From Tetradesmus obliquus (lineage: Eukaryota > Chlorophyta > Chlorophyceae > Sphaeropleales > Scenedesmaceae): a stretch of 64,000 nucleotides of DNA. Below, piece after piece: positions 12,539 through 24,266 of the stretch; the stretch's first letter is position 1, and each line of letters starts with the position of its first letter. The stretch spans positions 62,001 through 126,000 of the forward strand of contig CP126195.1 in NCBI GenBank assembly GCA_030272155.1, given 5' to 3'. Below the pieces are notes generated by a model. The model made no database searches and was not told the DNA's origin. It was given only the letters and a program-made list of their open reading frames with translations. The translations under genes were made by a program, and so were the position numbers.

Positions 12539-13448
12539 GCAGCAGCAGCAGCGGCAACGGCACTCTGAAAGTCGTCAGCCCACCTTGGATGAAGTGGGCA
12601 GTGAGAGCGGTGCTTCGTCTTCCTCTGAAGAGGAGTTCAGGCAGCAGCGGCTGGCGCACCATGACAGGAAGCGGCAGCGGTTGTCGCTGGAGGCAGCGGC
12701 CCTGGGCGGTGCTGCTGCTGCTGCTGCTGGCCGCCACCGAGCAGCCGCTGGCATGTTCATGTCCGCGCCAGGTGGCAGGTGCGCTGATCAATCCATTGCG
12801 GGTGCTGATATGCTTGCATGTTGTATATTTGCGTCGTGCAGATGTACTTGCACGTAATACATGCATTTGCGTGTTGCAGCTGCATGTTTCTTTCCACAGT
12901 GGTGGTAGCAAAGTCCTCACTTTGTGCCTGACCCAGACAAGCCTGAAGTTGTTTGTATGCAGCATCACCTTGTACAGCACACGTGAATGCCATTGATATT
13001 GAGCTAAACCCAGGTATCTTCTCTTGACGTAGTGCACATTTCCGTCCCCGCCACCAACACAAACAGGTACAACCCTCCACCCAAGCAGCGACGACAGCAG
13101 CTTGACGGTGATGATGACGATGACGACGCAGCACAGGTGCAGGTGGTGATCATGCCCGCTGCATCGTCCACAAGCAGCCCTGGCAGGCGCCCCAGCTCAC
13201 GCCACCAGCCACCCCCGCAGCGCCCTCCGCAGCCCCTGCAGCACTACGAGCAGCAGCAGGCTCCGCAGCAGCAGCAGCGCCTGGCAGCCAGCCAGGCAAG
13301 GGCCAGGCTGCCAAGCCCTGGCAGGCAGCTGATGATGGCCAGCAGGAGTGCTCCTGGTGGGCGGCTGGGGAGCGCCGGCCGGCCAGGGCAGCAGCAGCAG
13401 CGGCATGTGCGGCAAGCATACCAGGAAGCAGAGGAAGATGAGTGGTGA
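11277..13448 (+). CDS. Single-pass membrane protein with EGF-like ectodomain and basic Gln/Ser-rich tail
   Basis: Exons 11277-11438, 11708-11822, 12097-12778 and 13067-13448 keep phase throughout and give 446 residues. The ectodomain holds an EGF-like cysteine cluster (ADCNGNGVLAACSCTCNQGF, closed by RWC in exon 2) and a Gly/Asn/Ser-rich stalk with N-glycosylation sequons. A transmembrane segment at about 101-124 (LAVVCMVLLALLLLGCCGWC) is followed at once by the stop-transfer run RIRRRRARQQRKKRKR, placing the tail in the cytoplasm. The tail is Arg/Ser, Gln and acidic low complexity and ends EAEEDEW. No kinase or other catalytic domain is present. Adhesion or sensing is only a guess. The true N-terminus is unsure: there is no good signal peptide before the EGF motif, and the frame stays open upstream towards a possible acceptor near 11235. 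Confidence 0.7.
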
Positions 13449-13677
13449 TGCGGTGCTCAAAGCCGTCCTGTCACAGTACAGTACAAAACAACGGGTTTAT
13501 GCTGCATGCATGACTTGGTGAGGTTGAAGCTGTGCTGTGTCAGCGCACACACAGCTTGAGGCTGCTGGGCAGGGGTGGTCTGGCTATTGATGCGGCTGCA
13601 AATGGCATGCATCACTGTGTACTAGCCCCCCACACGTGCAAGAGCTGCATGCAGCTGTCTGGCGTTGACACCACACG

Positions 13678-13682
13678 TGTAA
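13678..13682 (+). terminator. Candidate TGTAA polyadenylation signal of the membrane-protein gene
   Basis: TGTAA about 230 bases after the stop at 13448; the chlorophycean consensus, use inferred. Confidence 0.4.
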
Positions 13683-13803
13683 TGATAGGTTTGTTCAAAC
13701 CATTGGATATTGTGAAGCCTTGACTACAGGCCTGAGGCCCAACATCCCACTCAGACGTTTGGTGCCACATGCGGGCAGCATCCATGTGTAGCAGCAAAAC
13801 ATG

Positions 13804-13808
13804 TTACA
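13804..13808 (-). terminator. Candidate TGTAA polyadenylation signal of SGNH copy 1
   Basis: TGTAA on the minus strand about 135 bases beyond the SGNH copy 1 stop codon. Confidence 0.45.
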
Positions 13809-13942
13809 TGTCGCACTGCGTGACTCAGCACGCTACTACGCGTTGCAGTAACTTGTAACCAGAGCAGGATACACTTGATGCATAGCCCGACATGCGAACT
13901 AGTCAGCTGCACAAGCCCTGCTGAGCATAACGCTACGCGGCA

Positions 13943-16908
13943 TCAGGGCCAGCTGTATGGCAGCTGGCCGCCGGCAGCGCTGGCAGCTGCCATGTCCACT
14001 GCGTCAATCCAGCTGACTTGCGCTGCTTTGGAGAACGGCACCACAGCCACGCCCGTCACTGCAAAGTCATCGCCCCCGGTTGTGGCGTTGGCTGCCACAG
14101 TGATGCTGACAAGGCAGCTCGGGTGCAGGCTGACCTGCAAGCACCACAAGCAGAGCAGAGTGCGCGGGTGTTGGACACACAGCCATGCAACACACAGCGC
14201 ACACATCCGCCATGTCTGTGCCTCACAGTGCCATGTGGTGTCCCTGGTGGTGCGGGGGTGTTGGAAGAGGCAGTGGTAGCTGTGCTGCAGCGCTCAGCCG
14301 TGCAATATGCTGCACATGCATCCACGATGGCGTTGCTGCACATTGCCGCACTGTGTGGCGTCGCAGCGCGCTGTCGCCTGCAGGAGCTGGCACGTGCCTT
14401 ATGGCCAAGTGTAGCGCAGCGCAGCACATGTTCGGGTCAAACTGATTATTGCAAGCTGCTTTGAGAGCTGCTGGCCATTGCTGACACTGTCATGGCATGC
14501 AACAAGATGTGAGCACAGAATTGCAACACAACCGCAGCTCGCCGCTGCTGCCAAGCATTACACCCCTGGGACAGCTACAGCGCTAACCAACATCCATGAG
14601 GATCAGCTCACCCAATGTTGGTGGTGATCGCAGGGTCAGGCTGCACTCACCTCAGTTGCTGCTATGCCTGTATTTGTATCGACGCGCCACCCCAGCTGCA
14701 CCGTCTTGCAGCGGCAGCCGCGCACGCACGCCAGGGTGGCGGCACCCATCTTGTCAACAGGTATGCTGCTGCCCTGCAGGTACGTCACCGCCAGGTACCT
14801 GCGCTCAAACTGTGTAGCAGTGCTGCTGGCGCTGTTGGTTCTGTCGGAGCTGCTGCCAACTGCTGCCGCCAGGCTGGTGTCCAGGCTGATGCTCAGTGCC
14901 TGGCCTGCCCCCTTCATGAAGTAGCCGCGCAGCCTGCAGTTGTCGTGTGGGCACCTGGCGTTGAAGTCGCTGGTCCGCCACACGCACCTGCTCCTAAGCC
15001 TGCCAGCACACGAGGCAACAGCCTGGAAGCTGCTGCCTTCCCTGCACCAGGTGTGCGTGTCCTGCTGCGCAGCCACAGGGCTAACTGGCAGCAACAGGCC
15101 ATACTCTACTGCTGTTGCCGCTGCTGCTGCCAGTGCTGCTGGCTCAGCTGCACCATTCGCCATCACTGCAGCTAGCGTCTGCCTCACTGTGTAGGCCACG
15201 ATGTCTCCCCACACCCTGAAGCCTGCCGCATTGGGATGCACAGTGTCTGCCATGAGTGCTGCTCGTGTGGTGCCCAGCAGCTGCTGTGAGGCTGCATCGT
15301 TGTAGATTACGCTGTACAGGCTGTCACGGATTGAGGCCATGGGGGCACCGTAGCGCCGCGCAATCATGCCGTGCAGCTCCTGGCCTGTGGCAGCACGACC
15401 ACATCACACAATCATGAAGCTTCACGGCTCATATTATGGTTGTTTGGTGGTGCAAAGACCACCTGCAACCACACCTCAGGTAACGCTGTACTGCCATGAT
15501 GCGTTGCATGCGCCTGCACACACGTGCTAGGGTTGCAATTTACAAGTCCTACGCGTCGGAGGCAGGCAAGCCTGCTTGAGACTATGCTCTCGCCAGTCCA
15601 GTCGCCGCCGCCCTCAGGTCTGCGTGTGTCAAGCAAGGGTATGCGGCAGTGCAGTGTCAGTGTTTCTTGCGCTTTTTGCGTTGCCGTGGAAGCATAGTGT
15701 TGATGGGCTTGTGACAACGTTTGCCATTATTGTTTGTGATGGATGTGGGTGCCTGTTGTACGGGTACTGCTATCGACGCGTGTGAGGGGTGGTTTGGTGC
15801 AGGCTGTCCATGGCGGAGTTTGTGTTGGTGTTGTGCGCGTTCACTGTGACGTCGCGTGCCGCTGATGCTTGTCAGGCTTTTTACTGCTTGTATGTGTAGA
15901 TTGTTAATGAGGGACGCTAGGGGCCTGCCGCTGATGCCTAGTTTTCGGAACGTGCTAGGGCCCAGTTCAGCCAAGGGTTGCGCGCTGGCCAACACATGCG
16001 CATGTCGGCACGCCTGATGTGGCATGGCCTCTACACGCACACGTGGCACATCACACACGCCTGTGCATGGCACGCGTCAGCGCCCACACAGATGCACAGC
16101 ATCTCACCAGTGCTGCGGAAAGCGTTGGGCACTGTTACAGACGCAGCGCCCTGCACTTTTGTCTCTGCTGCGAAGGCGAATGCTGCCACGCTCATGAGCG
16201 CTGCGCGGGGTGCCCTGCGCAGCAGCCTGCGGTACAGGCTCTCGTAGTGGGCCACCTGCAGCACAGCACGAGTGCCGCAGTAGCACAGCAGCAAAGGATC
16301 TCAGCCACACACTCACAGCCAAGGTGGTGGAGATGTATGTTGGTCAGCGTGGCAGCAGGCATTGACGCCAGTTGATACAAGTGCACAATCGAGGTCATTA
16401 TGAATGTGGCAGCTTGCAGCTGCAGCGCTTGTGGAGAAAAGAATAATGATGTTCGTTTTAACTCGTGTTTCTAAATGTTCTCTGCGCCAGGTTGCACTGA
16501 GCAGTGCCACACCGTGTTACTTTCAACGCTTGTAGTCCAACAGCTGCCCAGCTACATTGCTCTGCTCTCTGCTCTGATGCTGCTGCTGCTGCTTTGCCCA
16601 GTGCTGCGTTGCGGCTGTCAGCATGGCATGCTGCTGCTGTGTTGCCGCTGCTGCTGCTGTGCAAGACTTGCACTGCAAGTAGCTTGGCAGCCATCGACCA
16701 GGGTGACTCAGTCAAGCATTGTTTCAGCTGCTGACACATGGCAGCAGTATGCGGCTCGCGGCTTTACACTGCCAGTGTCATGTTGGCTGATTGTGTACTT
16801 ATGTTGGCGCACGCACCCTGAGCATGGCTGTGCTGCTGCACATGGGAATGCCACCAAAGTCAAGGCAGCCATTGAGGCTGTACTCCACCAGCACCAGGTC
16901 GGCATCCT

Positions 16909-16956
<48 letters not shown>

Positions 16957-18011
16957 GTGGCAGCAGCAGCGGCAGCAGCAGCAGCAGCAGCATGTTTAAC
17001 CTTGCTGCACTTGTGGGCCTTCTTGCTGTGCTGGTGGCACCTGGGGGCTCTACATATGCATCAGAGCCCAACCGTGTTAAAGAAACTTGCAGTTTTGAAG
17101 CAGACACGTGTGCACATCCGCATGTGGCGCACAACTGGGGCTCCGCCTCCATGCCGTGCAGCCAACGTGCGCGCTCCTTGCAGAACTCCGCATTGGACAC
17201 AGCACCACTGGCGCTGCAAAAGGGCCAACGATAAGTGACTTCAATGTTGTGGCGTGGGCAGTCTTGCGGGGCTTTCACCGTCGCCAGGTGCAGCCTCGCC
17301 GGCCATGTGTGACGGCCATGCAGCCTACCTGAGGCGCGTACTGGTACCAGCACGTTGACGCCACGATGACATCACTCGCCCCGCGTGCTGCGTTGACCAC
17401 GGTGAAGTTCACGCCGGGGAAGGACGCCTGCAGCCAGCAGCACAGGCCCGCACAATGCTGTTGCCTCAGGCACTGAATGCAAGCCACGAGCAGATGAGTT
17501 GCGCCTGCCAGTTGCGCCTGCCAGTTGCGCTGCGTCCCCCTCCTCAGCACCACCGCTGCTGCTGCTGCTGCTGCTGCCAGCCTGCACTGCCTGCGTACGA
17601 GCGCCCGCTGCGCTTCTCAGACGCAGGTGATCCGTCCATTGCAAGTAGAAACTTTCAGACGTGTTCAGCTGGGTTGGCAGGCGCACTGCGCAGCGCCGAG
17701 GCCCCTGCCAAGAGCCAGGCACTGCCAACCCATGACGGCGCCATGCTGTGCCCGCAGTGTGCACACTGTACTATACGCTGGCCGTACCGGGCATTGAATA
17801 GTGCGTTCTGCACCTCAGGCAGTGCTAGTGCGCGTGCAGCTGGTGGCTGGCAATGACACAACACGACATGATGCGTCGTGCCTGATGCCTGTTCATGACA
17901 CACACAAGCGTCCCTGGCTGCGCATGCGAACAAGTTGCGTGTGTGGCTGGATCTTACATCCCCGACAATGCCAGCAACACGCTGTACTGTGCACCTGCAG
18001 CATCCTTGCTT

Positions 18012-18047
<36 letters not shown>

Positions 18048-18511
18048 GTGTTCAATTCCAGCAGGCGCCCCACCTTGAGCCAGGCCAGCAGGCTCTCCAC
18101 CCAGCTGCCCTGCAGGGAGCTCCTCCAGGCCTCCGCATACTCAATGTAGCCAGCCGTCAGAGAGCCCCCAAATGTGACAATCGTCACGTTTGCACCCGGG
18201 GTGGCGAGCTTTCGTGCCAGGTGGTGCCAATTGCGTAGCGTATCTGGCTCCAGGCCTTTGTACCCCAGCCCCAGCACTGAGCGATGAGTGGCAAACGGCA
18301 CTGCCATCATCCTCTGCAGTGCCTGCTGCAGGCTGTCTGCTGAAGGTGTTGCCTGCTGCAGGTTCCTGGCAGGCAGGATGTGTGCTGGCAGGCCTTCCTG
18401 AAGGTGCAGCAGGTTGCCACCGCCTGCCTGGCCATGGTGTGCTGTGGCTGCTGCTGTCACTGCGGACCCACCCAAGTGCGATGCCAGTAACAGCACAAGC
18501 AGCAGTCGCAA
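13943..18511 (-). CDS. Secreted SGNH hydrolase, array copy 1
   Basis: A 566-residue protein from exons 18511-18074, 17427-17329, 16906-16817, 16255-16108, 15384-14651 and 14134-13943. The signal peptide is MRLLLVLLLASHLGGSAVTA. SGNH blocks: I, VTFGGSLTAG with Ser117; II, NAARGAS at 158-164; III, DADLVLVEYSLNG with Asn191; V, DTVHP with Asp305 and His308. The Ser-Asp-His triad and oxyanion Gly/Asn are thus present. Beyond about 370 is a Cys-rich beta-type domain (WCREGSSFQ, CPHDNCRLRGYFMKGAGQ, RRYLAVTYLQ, ACVRGCRCK, VTGVAVVPFS) like the C-terminal domain I recall from plant and algal proteins of this SGNH family. Role: a secreted or lumenal esterase/deacetylase, probably on cell-wall polysaccharide; the substrate is inferred. 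First of five co-directional copies. Intron 4 is unusually long (see 15560-15990). Confidence 0.87.
15560..15990 (-). other. Compositionally odd insertion in intron 4 of SGNH copy 1
   Basis: Intron 4 here is 723 bp, against 216-328 bp in the other copies. Its middle is GT-rich on the plus strand and nearly free of CAG/CTG triplets. On the minus strand an open frame (16073-15657) ends with a Lys/Arg cluster (LPRQRKKRKKH, then stop) and has ordinary composition (FRKLGISGRPLASLINNL). I do not recognise it. It could be a remnant of a mobile element or unrelated filler; no terminal repeats or target duplication were found. Confidence 0.4.
16911..16993. repeat. CAG/CTG triplet tract at the 3' end of intron 2, SGNH copy 1
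   Basis: Nearly pure CAG on the plus strand (CTG on the coding strand), running straight into the exon 3 acceptor CTGCAG|GATGCC. Confidence 0.9.
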
Positions 18512-18680
18512 ATATGTTGCCTTGACTAGGTGTTTCAGTGTTTGGTGTGGAACATCACGATAAGCAGTTGGCAGGCTCTCCAGTGGAAATGGCGTACACC
18601 TGAACTACATGCTGAATTCGGTCGCTACGCCTAGCAGACAACTCTACTAATTGATGTTGAACCCTATATTTATAAAAAAG

Positions 18681-18727
18681 TTTCACCTCATTAGTCTAGG
18701 CGGCGTTTGTCAGGTATTGCCAAGTCT
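18681..18727 (-). promoter_or_regulatory. Upstream element shared by SGNH copies 1-3 (copy 1)
   Basis: TTTCACCTCA, then GGCG-TTGTCAGGTATTGCCA on the plus strand, about 170-215 bases before the start codon. It recurs at matching distance before copies 2 and 3, so it is either a conserved promoter element or unpurged duplicated sequence. Confidence 0.5.
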
Positions 18728-19104
18728 ACCATAGTTTACGGTCAGCCTCGCTGATGCCGATCGGCTGGAGCGATCATGAGCAGCTGCGTGTGAAAAAGGC
18801 AGCCCTTCCACTGTAGACTGTAGAAGTGTTCATGTGTAAACAACAGCACAGAACCGTTCAACTCATCGTGCAGCCATCAGCAGCACTGACTGGCGCACTA
18901 GCTATAGTGTACTTGTGGGCCCTCATGCAGCACAAAACGTTTTGTGCCGGTATACTTCCAGGTTAGAGAGTTGCAGACAACACGCTACCAGTTCACGTGC
19001 AGAACAAAAAGTTTGACGCAGAGTACTAGCCCAGCCAACACGCCAACCTTCACTGAGTCGGGGTCGACAGACGTCTGAGGCTGCACAACTGCACATGCAC
19101 ATGT

Positions 19105-19168
19105 TGTGTACACATGTGTACACACGAGCTCGTGCCTCGAGGCACCTGCAGGTGCCAGCTGGTGCACC
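19105..19168. repeat. Chain of overlapping perfect palindromes
   Basis: Six perfect palindromes in 64 bp: 20 bp at 19105-19124 (TGTGTACACA twice), ACGAGCTCGT at 19124-19133, GTGCCTCGAGGCAC at 19132-19145, GCACCTGCAGGTGC at 19142-19155, then CCAGCTGG and GGTGCACC. A minus-strand TGTAA lies nearby at 19255-19259. Confidence 0.9.
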
Positions 19169-19788
19169 ACAGATTCAATGCTGGTAGTGGGCACCTGTCA
19201 CCCTTGACTGACTCAGCCTGAGTGGTTGGCTGAGTAGGTGATGCCTGGGAATTTTTACATAGAGGTGGCCAAAACCCCATGGGGTTTTTAAGAGAGATGG
19301 CGTTTTGCATGTAGGCATGTGCGCAGTTTGCTGTTGAGCATACGAGCGAAACTTTAGGCACGCAAACAGTCATGCAAGGCATTTGAGTAACAGACGCACC
19401 AAGCATCACAGAGGGCAACTGTGCCGGCAGTCACACAAGCGCCACATGGTTGGCCTTGCCAGCCACTGCGGGTTTCTCTTGTAAGCACCAGCGGCACTTG
19501 TGCATGTCCCGATCCACCCCAAACAGTGCCACAGCCACCTTGACAGCCACCTTGACGCCTGCCAAGCAATGCCAGGCCATTGGCAGCAACAACCTACCTG
19601 TTCATGATCAAAGTGGAGGATGGTTGCTTTGGCATAATCATTGTATCCGTTTCTATACGGTTGGGCCGCCGCTGAAGGTGAGACGTGTCACATTCCATGG
19701 GTTACCGATGCCCAGCATGTGCACTGATGCAATATTGCTTCATGAGGGGCGCGCATCAGCTGCCAGTGCTTATAAGCACTAATTAGTT

Positions 19789-20856
19789 TCATGGCCAGCT
19801 GATCGGCAGCTGGGCGCCCGCCGCCCTGGTAGCTGCCATGTCCACTGTATCAATCCAGCTGGCCGGTGCTGCCTTGGAAAACGGCACCACAGCCACACCC
19901 GTCACCGCAAACTCATCGCCCCCGGTTGTGGCGTTGGCTGCCACAGTGATGCTGACAAGGCAGCTGGGGTGCAGGCTGACCTGCAAGCACCACAAGCACA
20001 GCAGAGTGCGGGGGTGTTGGACACACAGCCACGCAATACACAGCGCATGCATCCGCCATGTCTGTGCCTCACAGTGCCATGTGGTGTCCCTGGTGGTGCA
20101 GGTGCGGGTGCAAGTGAAGGCCTTGCAAGTACTGGCTGCAAGCTGGTTTTCAGCTAGCTAACCTCACAATGTTGAGGTGACGACAAGGTTTGACACCATA
20201 TCACAACCTCCGCAACATGGGCTAGGACACTACTGGATTTCCGTGCAAAACAATTATTGCCATTTACAATCCACTCATCGATTTGCAAAGCATACGCATT
20301 AGGGCGTTGCCAAAGCGCTCTATTTGAGACACTGCTACACAGGTGACCATCTGATGCGTATCATTCACCCCAGTTCTCCCCTCGGCATCGCAGTGCAGGG
20401 TCCTGGCTCACCTCGGTTGCTGCAATGCCTGTGAGGACAAGATCGCCCAGCGCCAGCTGCACAGTCTTGCAGTGGCAGCCGCGCACACAGGCCAGGGTGG
20501 CGGCGCCCATCTTTCCTGCAGGCATGCTGCTGCCCTGCTGGTACGTCACTACCAGGTACCTGCGCTCAAACTGTGCAGCAGTACTGCTGGCGTTGTTGGT
20601 GCTGTCGCTGGCTGCTGCCGCCAGGCTGGTGTCAAGCGTGATGTTCAGTGTCTGGCCGGCGCCTTTTATGAAGTAGCCGCGCAGCCTGCAGTTCTCGTGT
20701 GGGCACTTGTCGTTGAAGTCGGTGGTCCTCCACGAGCACTTGCGCTTGCGCTTGGCAACACACGACGCAACAGCCTGGAAGCTGCTACCCTCCCTGCACC
20801 AAGTGTCTGTATCCTGCTGCGCAGCCACAGGGCTAACTGGCAGCGGCAGGCCAGAC

Positions 20857-20891
<35 letters not shown>

Positions 20892-22305
20892 CGCCAGTGC
20901 TGCTGGCTCAGCAGCACCATCCGCCATCACTGCAGCCAGTGTCTGCCTCACTGTGTAGGCCACGATGTCTCCCCACACCCTGAAGCCTGCCGCATTGGGA
21001 TGCACAGTGTCTGCCATCATTGCTGCTCGTGTGATGCCGAGCAGCTGCTGTGCGGCTGCATCGTTGTATATCACACCGTACAGGCTGTCTCGGATTGAGG
21101 CCATGGGGGCGCCGTAGTGCCGTGCAACCATGCCGTGCAGCTCCTCACCTGCACAGCATGGTCACGTTGCATGACTATACATGTAACTATCCTCCCTCCC
21201 TCTCCCACTTTCTCTCTGAGACTGGTGCGGCTTGTGCCGTGTTTGGTTCATTGTAGCAGGACATACTTGTAACCATCTCACTCATCTCCACGCAGGTGGT
21301 TTGCATGCAATAGCAAGCGATTTGCTGCCCATTAAGCCAAGGCTTACAAGCCAACCAACGTTTTCGCATGCTGGCACTACTTTTTTATGCCCTCTACAGG
21401 CACACATAGATTTACACCCCTGCGCACAACATGCTGCAGCGCCCGCACAGAGCCTGGCAGCCTCGGAGCACCTTACCAGTACTGCTGAAAGCGTTAGGCA
21501 CTGTGACTGACGCGTTGCCCTGCACCATTGTGTCCATCCAGAAGCCAAAGGTTGCCCCGCTCATGAGCGCTGCGCGGGGTACTGCGGTACAGGCTCTCGT
21601 AGTGGGCCACCTGCAGCACAGCAGCAGTGCACGCAGTTGCACGGCAGCGATGCCTCAAGGCTCAGCCAGAAACCTGCAGCCAAGTGTGATGATGTATGAT
21701 GGCCAGCCTGCAGCTTATGCCAGTTATCACAGGCGCACAGCTTAGGTAATCAAATATTGCAAGCTTGCAACTGCAGTACTTGTTGCGACAGGAAGCATGT
21801 CGTTCGCAATGTCTTGAGCAAATGAAAGGATCTTCGCGTCAGATTGCAGTAGACAGTGTCATGAAGCGTGACGTGAAAAACTGCAGTTCAAGAGCTTCCA
21901 GCAGTATTGCTCAGCCTCATTGCTGTGCCTCACTGTGCTGCTGCTATGATGCTGATGCTGCTCAGTGCTGCTCTGCTGCTGCCAGCATGGCATGGTGCTG
22001 CTTTGCTAATGCTGCTGCTACTTGGCAAGTGTAGCCTAAACATCGCTGATAAGCCAGACGCATCAAGCACCCTATCTGCTGTTGACACATGGCAGCAATA
22101 TGCGGCTCATGATTTGGACAGTGTCAAGTTGGCTGGTTGTGTGCTCAAGACGGCGCACACACCCTGAGCAGGGCTGTGCTGCTGCAAATGTTCTTGCCGC
22201 TGATGTCCAGGCAGCCGTTGAGGCTGTACTCCACGAGCACCAGGTCGGCATCATGTGGCAGCAGCAGCAGCAGCAGAAGCGGCGGTTGCGACGGCGGCAG
22301 CAACA

Positions 22306-22387
<82 letters not shown>

Positions 22388-23136
22388 CTGATGATGATGG
22401 ACCTCACAGTATGTCCCCCTTCTGCGCAAGTGGCACTTATGGCTCTGCATGTGTGTTTGTACGACAAGCCAACCCTGGAAGCATGTTTAGGTGGACTTTT
22501 GCAGCGCATGGACCAATGCAAGCCAATTGCAGGACAATGAGGCGCTGCTCCATCCTCCGCCCATCCAGCAGGAAGCGGTGCCAATTTGCAATTGCTGCAG
22601 CCGATGAGCTGACGTGATGATTAAGATATGTATGCGCCTGTACGCATGGCTTACACCAGGTGTCTGCCTCCAGGTGCGGTACAGCCAGCACACCTGGTGC
22701 ATGCTGCGACACTGCCACGCATGTGCAGAGCCCTGCACTGGTCACAGCGAGCTGCCGCTGCAAAGGGAGCGGTGACAAGACACCATCAACATGTTTCCAG
22801 GGCAGGGCAAAGCGCTGCAGGTCACTCGTCATCGCCAGGTGCAGCCTCGCTGGCCATGTGTGACGGCCGTGCAGCCTACCTGAGGCGTGTACTGGTACCA
22901 GCACGTTGACGCCACGATGACGTCACTCGCCCCACGTGCAGCGTTGACCACATTGAAGGTCACGCTGGGGAAAGACGCCTGCAGCCAGCAGGAGGCAACT
23001 ATTGTGCAAGATTGCTGCGTCAGACAGAGGACAACTGCAAGCCATATGCAGCTGGTTACGCCCGCAGCAGCTGCGCTGCACCTCCCTCCCAAGCGCCACT
23101 TCTGCTGCTGCTACTGCTGCTGCTGTTAACAGCAAC

Positions 23137-23188
<52 letters not shown>

Positions 23189-23765
23189 ACCTAGCACTGC
23201 TTGCATACAAGCGCCCGCAGCAGTTTCATCAAGTGGCGAGCTGTCTATGCATCACCCCTTTGTACAATGTTCGGCTGGGTTAATTGACATAGTGCCCCCC
23301 ACCTTGAGCCAGGCCAGCAGCGCCTCCACCCAGCTGCCCTCCAGTGAGTTTTTCCAGGCCTGCTTATGCTCAATGTAGCCAGCCGTCAGCGAGCCCCCAA
23401 AGGCCACTATTGTTACATTTTCACCTGGCGTGGCGAGCTTGCGTGCCAACAAGTGCCAGTTGCGCAGCGCGTCTGCACTCAAGGCCTTTGTAGCCCGGTG
23501 CCAGCACTGAGCGAGGAGTGGCAAACGGCACTGCCATCATCCTCTGCAGCGCCTGCTGCAGGCTGTCTGCTGAAGGTGTTGCCTGGTGCAGGTGCCTGGC
23601 ATGTCTGTGCGCTTGCAGGCCTTTCTGAGGTTGCAGCAGCTTTCCGGCGCCTGCCTGGCCATGGTGTGCTGTTGTAACTCCTGCCACTGTGGACCCACCC
23701 AAATGCGATGCAAGTAGCAGAACCAGCAGCAGCCTCAAATTTAAATTTATTCTTTCAATCAACAT
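19789..23765 (-). pseudogene. SGNH hydrolase, array copy 2, degenerate
   Basis: All six homologous exons are found: 23765-23303, 22978-22880, 22252-22163, 21610-21477, 21148-20412 and 19980-19789. Exon 1 has one extra base near 23478 relative to the other copies and changes frame just before the block I serine region (AFGGSLTAG lies in the other frame). Exon 4 is 134 nt against 148 in copy 1, a 14-nt deletion that also shifts frame. The exon 3 acceptor, CTGCAG in copies 1, 3 and 4, reads CACATG here, and no AG occurs between it and the upstream CAT-repeat tract. The other splice sites and exons 5-6 are well kept (DTVHPNAAGF, ACVRGCHCK), so inactivation is recent or sequence errors contribute. 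No complete SGNH protein can be made from this locus as read. Confidence 0.85.
22305..22399. repeat. GAT trinucleotide tract in intron 2 of SGNH copy 2
   Basis: About 95 bp of GAT repeats with one GCT interruption. It sits where the intact copies have a CAG/CTG tract and lies next to the lost exon 3 acceptor. Confidence 0.95.
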
Positions 23766-23920
23766 TTACGATATCATGTGTACACCGGTGGTACCACCAT
23801 ACCATTAAGCCGCTGGCAGGCTCGGCAGCGGAACTGGCGTGCCACTGAACTGCATGCTGAGCTTCAGCCGTTTTATCTTGCAGGCAATGTCAGCGAACAT
23901 CGCAAAACATAACGTTGAGA

Positions 23921-23979
23921 AATTTTCATCTCAAGCATCAACTTGGTCTCCCGGCGATTGTCAGCTATTGCCAAGTCTA
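23921..23979 (-). promoter_or_regulatory. Upstream element shared by SGNH copies 1-3 (copy 2)
   Basis: TTTTCATCTCAAG, then GGCGATTGTCAGCTATTGCC on the plus strand, about 155-215 bases before the copy 2 start, matching 18681-18727 and 28247-28305. Confidence 0.5.
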
Positions 23980-24266
23980 TTGCCAGCTTAGTCAACGAGC
24001 TATTAACAACAGCCATCATGAAAAGGCGCCGTCCCTGAGCACAAAAAAACAGCTCCACATTTATTTTTCATTTGTGCTTGGCAAGCGTTGTGATCTGATG
24101 CCTGCCAACGTGGCCCGGCGCAGGTGGCTCCATCAGCTGTGTCAATCATGCGGTACTTGTAACAATTCGGTTACGGTGTGAGTCTACACTCTTTTTAACA
24201 ACTATATATTCTCATGTAACTGCGCGGCAGTGGACGATCTGCAGGCTGCAGGCCACTGTGTGCAGG

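Larger units (their letters stand above)
13449..13942. other. Convergent spacer with 3' ends of both neighbours
   Basis: No gene is seen. TGTAA occurs on the plus strand at 13678-13682, and on the minus strand at 13804-13808. Confidence 0.6.
18512..19788. other. Spacer between SGNH copies 1 and 2
   Basis: This holds the promoter side of copy 1 and the 3' flank of copy 2. A minus-strand TATAAATA lies near 18667-18675, about 155 bases before the copy 1 ATG. A conserved upstream element follows at 18681-18727. A chain of perfect palindromes lies at 19105-19168 and another (AAAACCCCATGGGGTTTT) at 19271-19288. No gene is seen. Confidence 0.65.

Noticed and set aside
15657-16073. Independent small basic protein gene inside the SGNH copy 1 intron
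   Set aside because: Part of the frame overlaps exon 4 in antisense-independent fashion, and no promoter, homologue or transcript evidence is visible; kept only as an odd insertion.
22255-22617. Plus-strand open frame with a long poly-Asp run
   Set aside because: It is only the GAT microsatellite of an SGNH intron read in one frame; it has no flanking protein-like sequence.
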